Below are positions 54,604-62,853 of a DNA stretch of 64,000 nt, in pieces. The stretch is from positions 124,001 through 188,000 of the forward strand of contig CBDDGJ010000001.1 in the NCBI GenBank assembly GCA_965227805.1. Reading direction: 5' to 3'. This DNA comes from CBDDGJ01 sp965227805 (lineage in GTDB: Bacteria; Pseudomonadota; Alphaproteobacteria; RS24). Both the position numbers and the translations under genes were made by a program. Below the pieces are notes generated by a model. It searched no databases. It saw nothing but the letters and a program-made list of their open reading frames with translations, and was not told the DNA's origin. The first letter of the stretch is position 1. Every line of letters starts with the position of its first letter.

Positions 54604-54867
54604 ATGAGTAGTGAAGTCCTAACCATAAGAGTAAATTCAGAGCTAAAATCCAGGCTAGACCAACTCGGGAAAACGCTCCATCGTTCCAAATCATATATAG
54701 CAGAACAAGCTATTCGTCAGTATGTAGATGAAAATGCCTGGCAGATAGAAGAACTTACCCAGGCAGAAAAAGAAATAAGACAAGGAAAGTTTATTGCCAG
54801 TGATAAAGTAAACCGATACCTTGATTCATGGGGAAGTGCAGATGAACGCAAAGCTCCGAAAGCATAG
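54604..54867 (+). CDS. ribbon-helix-helix antitoxin (RelB/ParD-like), toxin missing
   Basis: 87 residues: RHH DNA-binding part (VLTIRVNSELKSRLDQLGKT, RSKSYIAEQAIRQYV) and a toxin-binding C-terminal tail (EKEIRQGKFIASDKVNRYLD, SWGSADERKAP). The overlapping frame that should be the RelE/ParE toxin (ATG 54841) runs only 25 codons and does not look like a toxin. It is therefore an orphan antitoxin or regulator. Confidence 0.8.
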   Translation: MSSEVLTIRVNSELKSRLDQLGKTLHRSKSYIAEQAIRQYVDENAWQIEELTQAEKEIRQGKFIASDKVNRYLDSWGSADERKAPKA

Positions 54868-54910
54868 GGTTTGTAGGGTGTATTCGGGAACTAAAATGAA
54901 AAAGTTAAGT

Positions 54911-55525
54911 TTAGGATAATATAATTTGTGCTAAAATGGTAGCCGCTCCTGTAAAAATGGCAACTGCTATAGTGAGTGAGACACCTCTACTAATAAGAAG
55001 ATCTCTTTTATTAGCAACAATGAAATCATTTTCGATAATAGGTAATAGTAAACAATAATCTATTAACTTTTTATACTCTTCAGACTGAACTATTTTAAGA
55101 TATTCTTGAATCCGTTTATCTCCTCTGTATTTTCTAGTTTCAGCAACTCTAATGGCAAGATCATTGATTAGTATAGCTGTCTTGTGATAATCGCTATAAA
55201 CGGATGAAATGTTAATGCGTGTAGAAAGACGCGATATACGAGCAGTTTCGCTAATTGCGAAATATAGTGGTAAATCTAAACAATCATTTAAGATATGTTT
55301 AACAGATTGTCTTAAATCATCATAGGATGATTTAAAATCATTATCATATTTACCCTCTATAATACACCTGAGTAGCGTATTTTTTGCTCTACTGGCATAA
55401 ACAAACTCAGTATGAATCTTATCATCTATTTTAACAAACAAGTTTTGTCCAATTTTATATGCCTTATAAGCCTCATCATAAAGGCTTATTATATCTAATA
55501 GCTGTTTTTCTATACTCTTATCCAT
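54911..55525 (-). CDS. hypothetical protein with C-terminal membrane anchor
   Basis: 204 residues, helix-rich, ending in a hydrophobic segment (GVSLTIAVAIFTGAATILAQ). Very low GC. It abuts the next upstream small gene (shared base at 55525), so the two form an operon. No family recognised; the operon position and tail anchor would fit an accessory or defence function but nothing proves it. Confidence 0.6.
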   Translation of the reverse strand: MDKSIEKQLLDIISLYDEAYKAYKIGQNLFVKIDDKIHTEFVYASRAKNTLLRCIIEGKYDNDFKSSYDDLRQSVKHILNDCLDLPLYFAISETARISRLSTRINISSVYSDYHKTAILINDLAIRVAETRKYRGDKRIQEYLKIVQSEEYKKLIDYCLLLPIIENDFIVANKRDLLISRGVSLTIAVAIFTGAATILAQIILS

Positions 55526-55800
55526 TAGTGAAATGTAGGCATCTTAAAATTTTTATCTGCTAAACGTTTCTTGATATGTTCCCTTTGAGAACCAGTTATT
55601 TTCCCACCAATTCTCGCAGGAACATTGCCTCTTGGTTTCGTAAAATTGTTATTTCTTGAATTTATTTTGTTCCTATCCGTAGAAAAACCGACAGCATTTT
55701 TTACATCTTCTTTGACTAGATAAATATAGTCAAATATTCTTTGATACAAAGTGTTGTTATCAGACCTGTAAATTGGCATTTTTTCCATAATATATCCCAT
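55525..55800 (-). CDS. hypothetical basic small protein
   Basis: 91 residues; an alternative start is the ATG at 55788. Basic, with ARIGGKITGSQREHIKKRLA near the end. It precedes the membrane-anchored protein gene in an operon. No family recognised. Confidence 0.55.
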   Translation of the reverse strand: MGYIMEKMPIYRSDNNTLYQRIFDYIYLVKEDVKNAVGFSTDRNKINSRNNNFTKPRGNVPARIGGKITGSQREHIKKRLADKNFKMPTFH

Positions 55801-55893
55801 TATAAAAATAAATTTTTAACAATGACTTCACAGTTAAGTAAATTGATTCGACCTAATTTATTATAATGATAAATCGGTCACGGGCAAAACTTT

Positions 55894-56088
55894 TTATTTG
55901 CCGTCTTTTTTTTCGTCGACATATTCATTCACAAAACTTGCGACACTTCTCTCCGATTTCAGAATCTCAAACGCTATATAAGCTAACGACCTATCTTTGA
56001 AAATATTTCCTTCTTTCTGAGATGTTCTAAGTTTCTTCATTGCTCTAAAAGTTTTTCCATCTTTGTCTCTTATAGTTATCGTTGGCAT
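55894..56088 (-). CDS. hypothetical small protein
   Basis: 64 residues (MPTITIRDKDGKTFRAMKKL to the lysine-rich end). No ribosome-binding site stronger than AAAGTGC. It could be a small DNA-binding or regulatory protein; not recognised. Confidence 0.45.
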   Translation of the reverse strand: MPTITIRDKDGKTFRAMKKLRTSQKEGNIFKDRSLAYIAFEILKSERSVASFVNEYVDEKKDGK

Positions 56089-56194
56089 TTTAGCACTTTC
56101 TAGTCTATTACAATAATCAATTTGAAGCTAGTTAATGCACTATGATACAAATTGCAATAGAATAATTCACATTGATTCAATTTAAGAGAGATAG

Positions 56195-56926
56195 CTACAA
56201 CTCCCTCACCAACCCCTCAAAGGCATTTTTTATCTCTCTGAACCTTTCTTCCATCTCTCTTATGACATCCTCACTTTTACCATGATGCCTATCGGGATGC
56301 GCCTCCATCGCCTTTTCCCGAAACGCCTTTTTAATATCAGACAAAGTATAGCTCCCATTCGGGTCAAGACCCAGAGTTTTCAAATACCGTTCACGAGCAG
56401 ACGCACCACGCGTATATGAGTGTTGCCCTGAACCTTGTGAACCACTCGACCCACTCGAAGACTGAGAACTCCCCGAAGCAGAAGCCTGCTTTTCCTCACT
56501 CCGAGCCTTCTTCTGCCGAAACCCCTCAGCCTCCTTCTGCCTTTTTTGCCTTTCCCTTTCCTGGCTTTCACGATTTTCCCACGCACCAGCCTTTGCGTCC
56601 TCATATTGTCTTCTCAATTCTTCAATCTCTGCTTCCTTGCGTTTAATCTCTGCATAGGCATCCCGATACCGAATACTATTTATGAGATTACTGATTGCCT
56701 CCCCCACACCACGCAAAACCGAAGCATAAGGAAGCAAATACCCCACAAAAAAGGAAAGAAACATCACCAATAAATGGTTTTTCGTAAACCCAAAAATTGT
56801 CAAAAAAACGATAAGCAAAAAAGCAATAACAATAAACTGCCAAAACCCCAAAGCTCGAGTTCGTTGAACGATAAACCCAAACGAAAACATCAGCACAAAC
56901 AAAAAAACAAGGACAGAAAAACTCAT
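56195..56926 (-). CDS. membrane-anchored J-domain protein
   Basis: 243 residues starting at ATG 56926 in an ATGA overlap with the upstream gene. Two N-terminal transmembrane helices (FSVLVFLFVLMFSFGFIVQ and FIVIAFLLIVFLTIF), a charged coiled coil (AEIKRKEAEIEELRRQYEDA), a Ser/Gly linker and a C-terminal J domain with HPD in KAFREKAMEAHPDRHHG. It would recruit DnaK to the membrane, perhaps to the conjugation apparatus, since it is the last gene of the mobilisation operon. Confidence 0.85.
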   Translation of the reverse strand: MSFSVLVFLFVLMFSFGFIVQRTRALGFWQFIVIAFLLIVFLTIFGFTKNHLLVMFLSFFVGYLLPYASVLRGVGEAISNLINSIRYRDAYAEIKRKEAEIEELRRQYEDAKAGAWENRESQERERQKRQKEAEGFRQKKARSEEKQASASGSSQSSSGSSGSQGSGQHSYTRGASARERYLKTLGLDPNGSYTLSDIKKAFREKAMEAHPDRHHGKSEDVIREMEERFREIKNAFEGLVREL

Positions 56927-57177
56927 TCCCCCATCCTCTGCTTGAAAAACCGCAAGAAAAACCCAAGCCCAAATAAAACAGAAATCAGCACATTTTCTTT
57001 GCCAGCAATTATGCCACCCAAAAGCAAAACAATATAAAAGGCAATACACAAAGCAAAAACCCCAAACAAAGCCCCCCAACGCGAGAGTATCGCGTTTATG
57101 TTTCTCACTAGATATGCACTATACCATCCCACCCCAAAGGCAAACACATTGAAAAAGACCATCTCTGTTTCATTCAT
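56923..57177 (-). CDS. small integral membrane protein of the mobilisation operon
   Basis: 84 residues with two hydrophobic helices (LFGVFALCIAFYIVLLLGG and VLISVLFGLGFFLRFF). ATGA overlaps on both sides show tight coupling to its neighbours. Function unknown. Confidence 0.7.
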   Translation of the reverse strand: MNETEMVFFNVFAFGVGWYSAYLVRNINAILSRWGALFGVFALCIAFYIVLLLGGIIAGKENVLISVLFGLGFFLRFFKQRMGE

Positions 57178-57473
57178 CTGAACACCCTATATATATCTTG
57201 TGCTTTTTGCCAAGTTCTTTCAAACCCATACCATCCCAGCCATACACAAATGAGAAAGGGAAGTGTCGCGCCCCATATGCGGTTCAAAGCAATCAATATA
57301 TCCAGGCTATAAGGAAGCAGGAAAAACAGAGCAATAATTTTCAAAACCCCAATATTACGAAACAAGCAGCCATTCAAAAAGCCAAGTGCACAGAAAAAGA
57401 AAAATGTTATAAATACCCATTGCTCCTCAGAAGCAATAATATTCAGGGTAAAATCGCCAATCTCAACTATCAC
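57174..57473 (-). CDS. small integral membrane protein of the mobilisation operon
   Basis: 99 residues, GTG start directly after the coupling-protein stop. Two to three hydrophobic helices (FITFFFFCALGFLNGCLF, LPFLICVWLGWYGF). Possibly a partner of the coupling protein at the membrane; no family recognised. Confidence 0.65.
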   Translation of the reverse strand: MIVEIGDFTLNIIASEEQWVFITFFFFCALGFLNGCLFRNIGVLKIIALFFLLPYSLDILIALNRIWGATLPFLICVWLGWYGFERTWQKAQDIYRVFR

Positions 57474-58949
57474 TTAAATCTCCACCCTCTCTAAACTATC
57501 ATCTCTTTCCTCAAAAGCCATTTCCACAGCTCCGTGTTCTGCCTGACGCCTCATTCGCCACGTCTCAAAATACCCCTTACTTTTCAGTAACACAGGCTGC
57601 TTATTACTCGAAACCACCAAAACTTCGTCAGAAGCAATGGTGCGTATCTCAGAAGCATTGATGAGATTATACTCCCGATATTGATTGCTCTTATCACCAA
57701 ACTCCTTACGTGATCTTTCACGCACTTTACCAATCACCCCCTCAAAAAACTGTGTGGTATGGGGGTCAGACCCCGAATAGGTCAGATAAGTATTAAACCC
57801 ACCCTGAATAGAGTCAGCATACGCCTTCCCGTAACGCGCTGTAAGCTGACTGATACTTTGCAAAATAATGGAAAGCGAAACCCTATACCCACGAATGGTA
57901 TTTGCCGTAGACACAAAGTTAGGAATGGTCGAGTGCCCAAACTCGTCATACAAAACATACACAGACAAATCCTTTCGCTCAGGCATTTTCCTCATACACG
58001 CATTAAACACCGACCTAAAAAACAAGCTGGTAAGGAAACTGTAATATTCCATATGCTGAGCTGGCGTAATGAAGAAAATGGCCGTTTTATGTTTACGCAA
58101 ATCTGCAAGCTGAATATCCGATTGAGAAGTCAGCAATGCCAAATTCTTGTTACTCATACTTTTGAGCGAAGTAATCGCATTCAAAACAAAACTCTGTATC
58201 CCTTCTTTATTCCCCGTCAGCACCCCTTTCCATTCATTCCACAAAGTTTTGTCATGCGGGTCATCAGGATAAACCGTGGCAAAGCTCATAAAATTATCAA
58301 GTTTTGAACCATCTTCACCGAAATTTTGGAACAAATAGTATAAATTATGCAGATTATACACATCCCCTTGTGCTTCTGACACATTTTTGAGACACTTAAT
58401 AAACAAGCTCACAAAACGAATAGCCCCCTGCAACCAAAAATCATCTTTTCCCGCACTCCCTGGATTTCCGCTTCGCACAAGAATTTCTGCGATTTGCTCT
58501 ATTTCAATATCGCTTGTTGCTTCTTCAAAGGGGTTAAAGCGGCTGGAATGTTTCAAATTCTCAGGGTCAATGGTGATAATCCGAAAGCCACGCTTTTGAA
58601 GCTGATATGATGTTTTTTCAAAAACTTCACCCTTAGGGTCGTTTATCACCAGCGAGCAATTCTCGGATGCTCTTTGTAAAACATTGGGAATGATATATCG
58701 TGAGGTTTTTCCAGCCCCGACACGCGAAAGCACACATACCCCTTTGAAACTATCTTGTTCCGAAAGAGCAAGAGAATTGCCATCAAGCACCAGTCCTCTA
58801 TTGCCCGATTTGAGATAATCACGATAATCCGCAACAGAATCAAACTTTGCCCCCGTCTTGGAGCTGGAAATTTGGTTCTGAATGAGGAAAACCCCAGCTT
58901 TCCATATCCATTTAAGCGGTGTTATTATTATTTTTGTTGTATTCGTCAT
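57474..58949 (-). CDS. type IV coupling protein (VirD4/TraG family)
   Basis: 491-residue DNA-pumping ATPase that docks the relaxosome to a type IV secretion channel. Walker A is in CVLSRVGAGKTSRYIIPNV near residue 75, NDPKGEVFEK follows, and Walker B is in VYVLYDEFGHSTIPNF near residue 330. FNTYLTYSGSDPHTTQFF matches the family C-terminus. It lacks the long N-terminal membrane domain; only one short hydrophobic start is seen, and the small membrane proteins next door may compensate. No channel (VirB) genes are in the window, so the element is mobilisable or the channel lies outside. Confidence 0.92.
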   Translation of the reverse strand: MTNTTKIIITPLKWIWKAGVFLIQNQISSSKTGAKFDSVADYRDYLKSGNRGLVLDGNSLALSEQDSFKGVCVLSRVGAGKTSRYIIPNVLQRASENCSLVINDPKGEVFEKTSYQLQKRGFRIITIDPENLKHSSRFNPFEEATSDIEIEQIAEILVRSGNPGSAGKDDFWLQGAIRFVSLFIKCLKNVSEAQGDVYNLHNLYYLFQNFGEDGSKLDNFMSFATVYPDDPHDKTLWNEWKGVLTGNKEGIQSFVLNAITSLKSMSNKNLALLTSQSDIQLADLRKHKTAIFFITPAQHMEYYSFLTSLFFRSVFNACMRKMPERKDLSVYVLYDEFGHSTIPNFVSTANTIRGYRVSLSIILQSISQLTARYGKAYADSIQGGFNTYLTYSGSDPHTTQFFEGVIGKVRERSRKEFGDKSNQYREYNLINASEIRTIASDEVLVVSSNKQPVLLKSKGYFETWRMRRQAEHGAVEMAFEERDDSLERVEI

Positions 58950-58982
58950 ATGCGTTTTTTCTTATATGATACGGTTTGTTGG

Positions 58983-59042
58983 CTACGCGTCAGGTGCTTC
59001 ACCCTGTTTTTCACCCAACAGAAAATCTGATGTGCCAGTCAT
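58983..59042 (-). CDS. tiny frame between relaxase and coupling protein
   Basis: 19 codons starting in an ATGA overlap with the relaxase stop (MTGTSDFLLGEKQGEAPDA) and ending 33 nt before the coupling protein. It may be a translational-coupling leader. If TGA were read as an amino acid, the relaxase would instead continue through this gap. Confidence 0.25.
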   Translation of the reverse strand: MTGTSDFLLGEKQGEAPDA

Positions 59043-60040
59043 GATTTTTTCCTTTGTGTCTCTGATTGAGATTGTTGCTCTCGCATCTTCTTTATTTCAG
59101 CTTTTCTTTGTCTGCGTGCCTGCGATACTGCGTTCTCTTTTGCAGATGTCGTATTTTTTGTCTGTTTCTTTTCTTTTTCGCTTTGCTGTTTTTCCTGAGT
59201 AGTCTCAGACTGAGCCGTCTTTCTCGCACGCCTTGTTGTGGAGGATTTTTGAATTTCATCCAACTCAATGCGTTTGGAACATGCCTCAAACTCAGCCGAA
59301 AGCCCCAAAGTTTTGAGACGATGCTTGCGGTCATTTTGCAAATCTTTTACCCCAATCGTTTTTCCACGAATATATAATTCAAGATTTGCTTCACCTAGCG
59401 CCGCAAAAAATACTTCTTTGGAGTGAGCTTGCTGAAATAATTCAGTGAGTTTGGCTTTGAGGGCATCGCGTTGTGGCATTTTTCCCGTTCTGCGTTTTGT
59501 TTCGCCTGCTTTGCGTGACAATGTTTCAGATGTTTTATATGTGTCTTTACTCATAATCACAGTTTGCTCTAACTCGGGATAATGGCGTAAAACCCGTTGC
59601 TCTATCTGTTTTTTCACCTGATAAAACTGAGCTTTGGAAAGTCGTGTTTTCTTTGCCTGTCCCGCTTCATTGGCACTGATAAGTAAATGGTAGTGCAGGT
59701 GATCTTCATGGTCGTTATGCAAACACCCAAACACCATATTCCTGCGTGCACGCATTTGGGTATAGGCATAGGCTATTCGTCTAAGAGCCTCCTTTTGGTC
59801 TTCAATACCAAGTTTCTTGGATTTGGTGATAGAGAGGATTTCATGATACATATAATTGGCATTTTTGCGCTTCTTTATACATTTGGCATTTTCCTGAAAC
59901 GCTTCCTTGAGCTGTGTATCACACCTCGTAAACAAATTGTGATACACATGGTATTTTCTATCTGACTTTTCTATATCTGTCATATAGTTAATGAGCTGAG
60001 CAAAACTTGGCTCTTTTCTTGACATGGATTTAATTATCAT
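59039..60040 (-). CDS. relaxase / mobilisation nuclease
   Basis: 333 residues from ATG 60040 (MIIKSMSRKEPSFAQLINYM), which matches the usual start of this MOB family. The first tyrosines are near residue 18. The metal-binding His motif is HNDHEDHLHYHLLIS (about 110-125). The C-terminus is a long charged, basic coiled tail (TRRARKTAQSETTQEKQQSE). It nicks oriT and leads the strand into the recipient. It overlaps mobC by 11 nt. An upstream in-frame ATG at 60133 lies inside mobC and is rejected. Confidence 0.88.
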   Translation of the reverse strand: MIIKSMSRKEPSFAQLINYMTDIEKSDRKYHVYHNLFTRCDTQLKEAFQENAKCIKKRKNANYMYHEILSITKSKKLGIEDQKEALRRIAYAYTQMRARRNMVFGCLHNDHEDHLHYHLLISANEAGQAKKTRLSKAQFYQVKKQIEQRVLRHYPELEQTVIMSKDTYKTSETLSRKAGETKRRTGKMPQRDALKAKLTELFQQAHSKEVFFAALGEANLELYIRGKTIGVKDLQNDRKHRLKTLGLSAEFEACSKRIELDEIQKSSTTRRARKTAQSETTQEKQQSEKEKKQTKNTTSAKENAVSQARRQRKAEIKKMREQQSQSETQRKKS

Positions 60041-60431
60041 GGCTGTTCTCTGGATTATGAATACGCGCTTCTGTATAGCTTCGCACAACACTATCGAGTT
60101 GCTTGATATACAGAAGCAAATTCTGCTCATCATCTTCGCTTAGTGCATGAATCCTGTGAGAGTGATGGGCTATTTGATTGACATTATTGGCAATGTTGAG
60201 AATGGCAAAACGCAGGGTTTGTAATTCTTCCTGGAGACTTGCTGGAATATGGGTTTGGTCTTGGAGTGCTGACAAAGCGAGCTTCTTGACATATGGAGCT
60301 AGTTTGGATTTCTCTTTTCTAGCAGAACGGAGAAAGGCTTTATATTCATTTGGATTGAGGGTTAGATTCACACGCCGCGATTGATACGATTTGCGATATT
60401 GTTTCAAATAGTCTTTTCTATCTGTATCCAT
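60030..60431 (-). CDS. mobC: mobilisation accessory protein MobC-like
   Basis: 133 residues. N-terminal RHH-type DNA-binding region (RRVNLTLNPNEYKAFLRSAR) and the MobC signature ILNIANNVNQIAHHSHRIHA. It helps the relaxase melt and nick oriT, which is probably the inverted repeat just upstream at 60476-60544. First gene of the operon. Confidence 0.85.
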   Translation of the reverse strand: MDTDRKDYLKQYRKSYQSRRVNLTLNPNEYKAFLRSARKEKSKLAPYVKKLALSALQDQTHIPASLQEELQTLRFAILNIANNVNQIAHHSHRIHALSEDDEQNLLLYIKQLDSVVRSYTEARIHNPENSHDN

Positions 60432-60475
60432 AATTTTGAACTACTCGGTTACAAAATAATTCCCTCAAAATACAA

Positions 60476-60544
60476 AGTCCTTGTCTGATACTCCATTCAT
60501 ATATAGCGGTATATATAAAATTATAAAAGTGCCACACAAGGACT
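60476..60544. other. candidate oriT
   Basis: Inverted repeat AGTCCTTGT (60476) / ACAAGGACT (60536) surrounding a second dyad ATATATAGCGGTATATAT (60499-60516), in the intergenic region directly upstream of mobC. This is the classical oriT position; the nick site is not identified. Confidence 0.55.
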
Positions 60545-60573
60545 GAGGAGGGTTTTACCCATGTTATGAGCCG

Positions 60574-60831
60574 TTACATCTGTTTAGGCGAAGAGCATTT
60601 GAGTGATTCAAGGAAGCTCGCTAATTGCTGTTGTGAAATCGTGATAAAATGGGTTTGAAGAAAATAAGAACTTGTTTCGTCCGACCATCTTTTTTTGACG
60701 GTTCTGAACTCGACAAGCGGGCGTGTCTCTCAGGCTTTATCCCCGTTAGGAATGACAAAATCATAGGTGTGAACTGAAAAGTTTCCGCAGGTAAAAACTT
60801 CCTTTTTGGGAATTTTCTTTGTTTCGTGCAT
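60574..60831 (-). CDS. hypothetical protein with one in-frame TGA
   Basis: An 85-codon minus frame: ATG 60831 (MHETKKIPKKEVFTCGNFSV), a single TGA at codon 34 (60730-60732) within NGDKA-TGA-ETRPLVEFR, then a protein-like part (RWSDETSSYFLQTHFITISQ) to TAA. It carries no TAA or TAG and no shift. It is either a pseudogene with one nonsense change or a gene read with UGA as an amino acid (Gly fits). A competing frame on the same strand is less protein-like. Confidence 0.5.
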
Positions 60832-61000
60832 ATGGAAAAGTTAGCAAATAAAAATGGAGAGCTGGTGTTGCAACTATTATGAGAAATCTCAGGCTCACTT
60901 CCATCATATCTCATTCCTGTATGTCCCGTCAATTTTTGGCGCACGATAGGGCAAAGCGGGTATGCCGTATGGTAGGCACGCGTTCTTGTCGTGCTCTTTG

Positions 61001-61183
61001 TTATGGGTTTTCCTCAGGCTCTGCATTTCCCTTGCTTTTTGTGTGATAATACCAAAGCAAATAGTTAATTTTATGGTCGTAGGTTTCTATAGGGATTCAC
61101 ATGATATGAGGTGGAGTAAATTTATGCAGCTGTTTTCGTGTGATGGGTTTTATGCGTATTGCCGAAGTGCTTTTTCTTGCCAT
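61001..61183 (-). CDS. hypothetical small protein with one in-frame TGA
   Basis: A 60-codon frame from ATG 61183 (MARKSTSAIRIKPITRKQLH) with one TGA at codon 29 (61097-61099) in PPHIM-TGA-IPIETYDHK, ending TAA at 61001. Basic first half. It is divergent from fic. Same ambiguity as the preceding entry. Confidence 0.4.
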
Positions 61184-61250
61184 AGAGAGAGAAGTGTTTA
61201 GCGGGTAAAAGGCAAGTATATGGAAAGCGACAGTATTGAAAGCAAAAGCT

Positions 61251-61299
61251 ATTGGATAAATTATTTGCTTATTGGATAATATTGGATATAATTGGATAA
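61251..61299. promoter_or_regulatory. four ATTGGATA repeats upstream of fic
   Basis: ATTGGATA at 61251, 61271, 61281 and 61291. The 20/10/10-nt spacing puts all copies on the same face of the helix, ending 26 nt before the fic ATG. This is a likely regulator array; the binding protein is unknown. Confidence 0.6.
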
Positions 61300-61324
61300 A
61301 ATAAGCCCGTAAACCAAAAAACCC

Positions 61325-62374
61325 ATGAATCTCACATCACTCACTATCACCCCCGAACTTCTCCGTCTCATTACTGAAATTGATGAGTTCAAAGGCAGTT
61401 GGCACGCAGGGAATAACCAAAACCCGGAACGCTTACAAGCTCTCAAACAGGTTGCCACGATTGAAAGCATTGGTTCTTCAACGCGTATTGAAGGTTCAAA
61501 GCTCAATAATACGCAAATTGAAGCATTGCTTGGCAATGTAGATAAAGCCTCTTTTCTCACACGTGACGAGCAAGAGGTGGCAGGCTATGCAGACGCTATG
61601 GAAATGGTTTTCGAAAACTATGCTGACATCCCCCTCACTGAAAACTATATCAAACAGTTTCATGCCACCCTCCTTCGACACTCCGAGAAAGATACTCGGC
61701 ATCGCGGTGAATATAAGACACATACGAATAATGTTGAAGCCTTTGACCCTGAGGGGGAAAGCCTTGGGGTGGTATTCGAGACCAGCTCTCCTTTTGATAC
61801 CCCGCGCGAAATGCAAAACCTGCTTGCATGGACGAGACAAACGCTGGAAGATAAAAGCTATCACCCTCTTATCGTCATTGCTCTTTTCAATGTCGTGTTT
61901 CTTGCGATTCACCCATTCCAAGACGGTAATGGTCGCTTGTCGCGTGTGCTTACCAGCCTGTTATTACTCAAAGCTGGTTACAGCTACATCCCCTATAGTT
62001 CACTGGAAAGTATTGTTGAGAAAAACAAAGACGCATACTACCTTTCGTTGCAAAGAACCCAAAGGACGCTCAAAAAGGAGGATGCAGACTGGATACCCTG
62101 GCTTCGATTTTTTCTGAACGCTTTGAAATGGCAAAAAGATCATTTACGTGAGAAAACAAACACCTCAAACACATATGCGTCATTGCCCTATGAGAGCATG
62201 GTTATTATGAACTATGTAGACCAACATCACCGCATTCGCATAAAAGACGCTGAAATGATTATCAAAAGCGTATCAAGACCAACCATCAAAAACAGGTTTT
62301 CCCAGTTAGTAATGCAGGGCTTGCTTGTGCGTCATGGCAGAGCGCGTGGCACGTGGTATAGTAAATCGGAATAG
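61325..62374 (+). CDS. fic: Fic-domain protein (AMPylase-type)
   Basis: 349 residues. The Fic core has HPFQDGNGRLSR (about residues 196-207), complete for catalysis (H, D/E, GNGR). The N-terminal inhibitory helix is present in ESIGSSTRIEGSKL ([S/T]xxxE[G/N]-type), so this is a class II, self-inhibited Fic. A C-terminal winged-helix (RIRIKDAEMIIKSVSRPTIK) follows, the common Fic/DUF4172-like architecture. It probably transfers AMP to a protein target. No separate antitoxin is needed. No ribosome-binding site seen. Confidence 0.93.
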   Translation: MNLTSLTITPELLRLITEIDEFKGSWHAGNNQNPERLQALKQVATIESIGSSTRIEGSKLNNTQIEALLGNVDKASFLTRDEQEVAGYADAMEMVFENYADIPLTENYIKQFHATLLRHSEKDTRHRGEYKTHTNNVEAFDPEGESLGVVFETSSPFDTPREMQNLLAWTRQTLEDKSYHPLIVIALFNVVFLAIHPFQDGNGRLSRVLTSLLLLKAGYSYIPYSSLESIVEKNKDAYYLSLQRTQRTLKKEDADWIPWLRFFLNALKWQKDHLREKTNTSNTYASLPYESMVIMNYVDQHHRIRIKDAEMIIKSVSRPTIKNRFSQLVMQGLLVRHGRARGTWYSKSE

Positions 62375-62376
62375 GT

Positions 62377-62601
62377 TTATATATACTCATTTCTTTGTCT
62401 GAGATATTCAGCATCATGGGTAATGATATTTTTTACCACAAATTTTCCAGCTTGATATGAACCACAACGGATTTCATAATGCGTATGGGTTTTGAGGAGT
62501 TTTTTGATTTTTTGCGACGATAGTCAAGTGATGAGAATGGTCTTTATCATTTCAAACAGCATATTGACTTCATCAATTTGTGTATGTTGTATCGCGTGCA
62601 T
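62377..62601 (-). CDS. hypothetical small protein with one in-frame TGA
   Basis: A 74-codon frame from ATG 62601 (MHAIQHTQIDEVNMLFEMIK), one TGA at codon 26 (62524-62526) in ILIT-TGA-LSSQKIKKLL, then HYEIRCGSYQAGKFVVKNII to TAA at 62377, 2 nt from the convergent fic stop. No other stop or shift. Confidence 0.4.
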
Positions 62602-62718
62602 ATTTCATTTTGTTAGGAAATAGAAATCACTCATTTTGCAGGAAAATAAGTTTTGAATACTATTTCAAAAATGTCAATTTTTTTGTCCCTGTGTTAAGCC
62701 AAAAAGGGAGGCGTATTC

Positions 62719-62763
62719 CTTTTAAGGAGAAGGTCCTGGGTTCGAGCCCCGGATGACCCACCA
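62719..62763 (+). tRNA. 3' half of a tRNA-Lys(UUU): attachment-site remnant
   Basis: The anticodon loop CTTTTAA, variable loop AGGTC, a complete T arm (CTGGG TTCGAGC CCCGG) and acceptor strand ATGACCC-A-CCA are all present. The 5' half (should start GGGTCAT) is missing, and the 5' anticodon stem no longer pairs well. This is the usual trace of integration into a tRNA gene. Confidence 0.75.
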
Positions 62764-62853
62764 TTTATACGATAATAAAAGGCACATCGCGCTATAAAAA
62801 TTATATATTTTTGTTCTGATTTTCACTCAGGACTATCTCCCTGGGCAAAGAAC

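Noticed and set aside
54841..54915. Toxin gene overlapping the RHH antitoxin
   Set aside because: The frame is only 25 codons long and has no RelE/ParE features, so the toxin is judged absent.
60621..60944. A 107-codon minus-strand frame without internal stops
   Set aside because: It overlaps the frame 60574-60831 in another phase. The latter, despite one TGA, is far more protein-like.
60962..61201. A 79-codon plus-strand frame
   Set aside because: Cysteine- and serine-rich shadow of the minus-strand frame 61001-61183; no ribosome-binding site.
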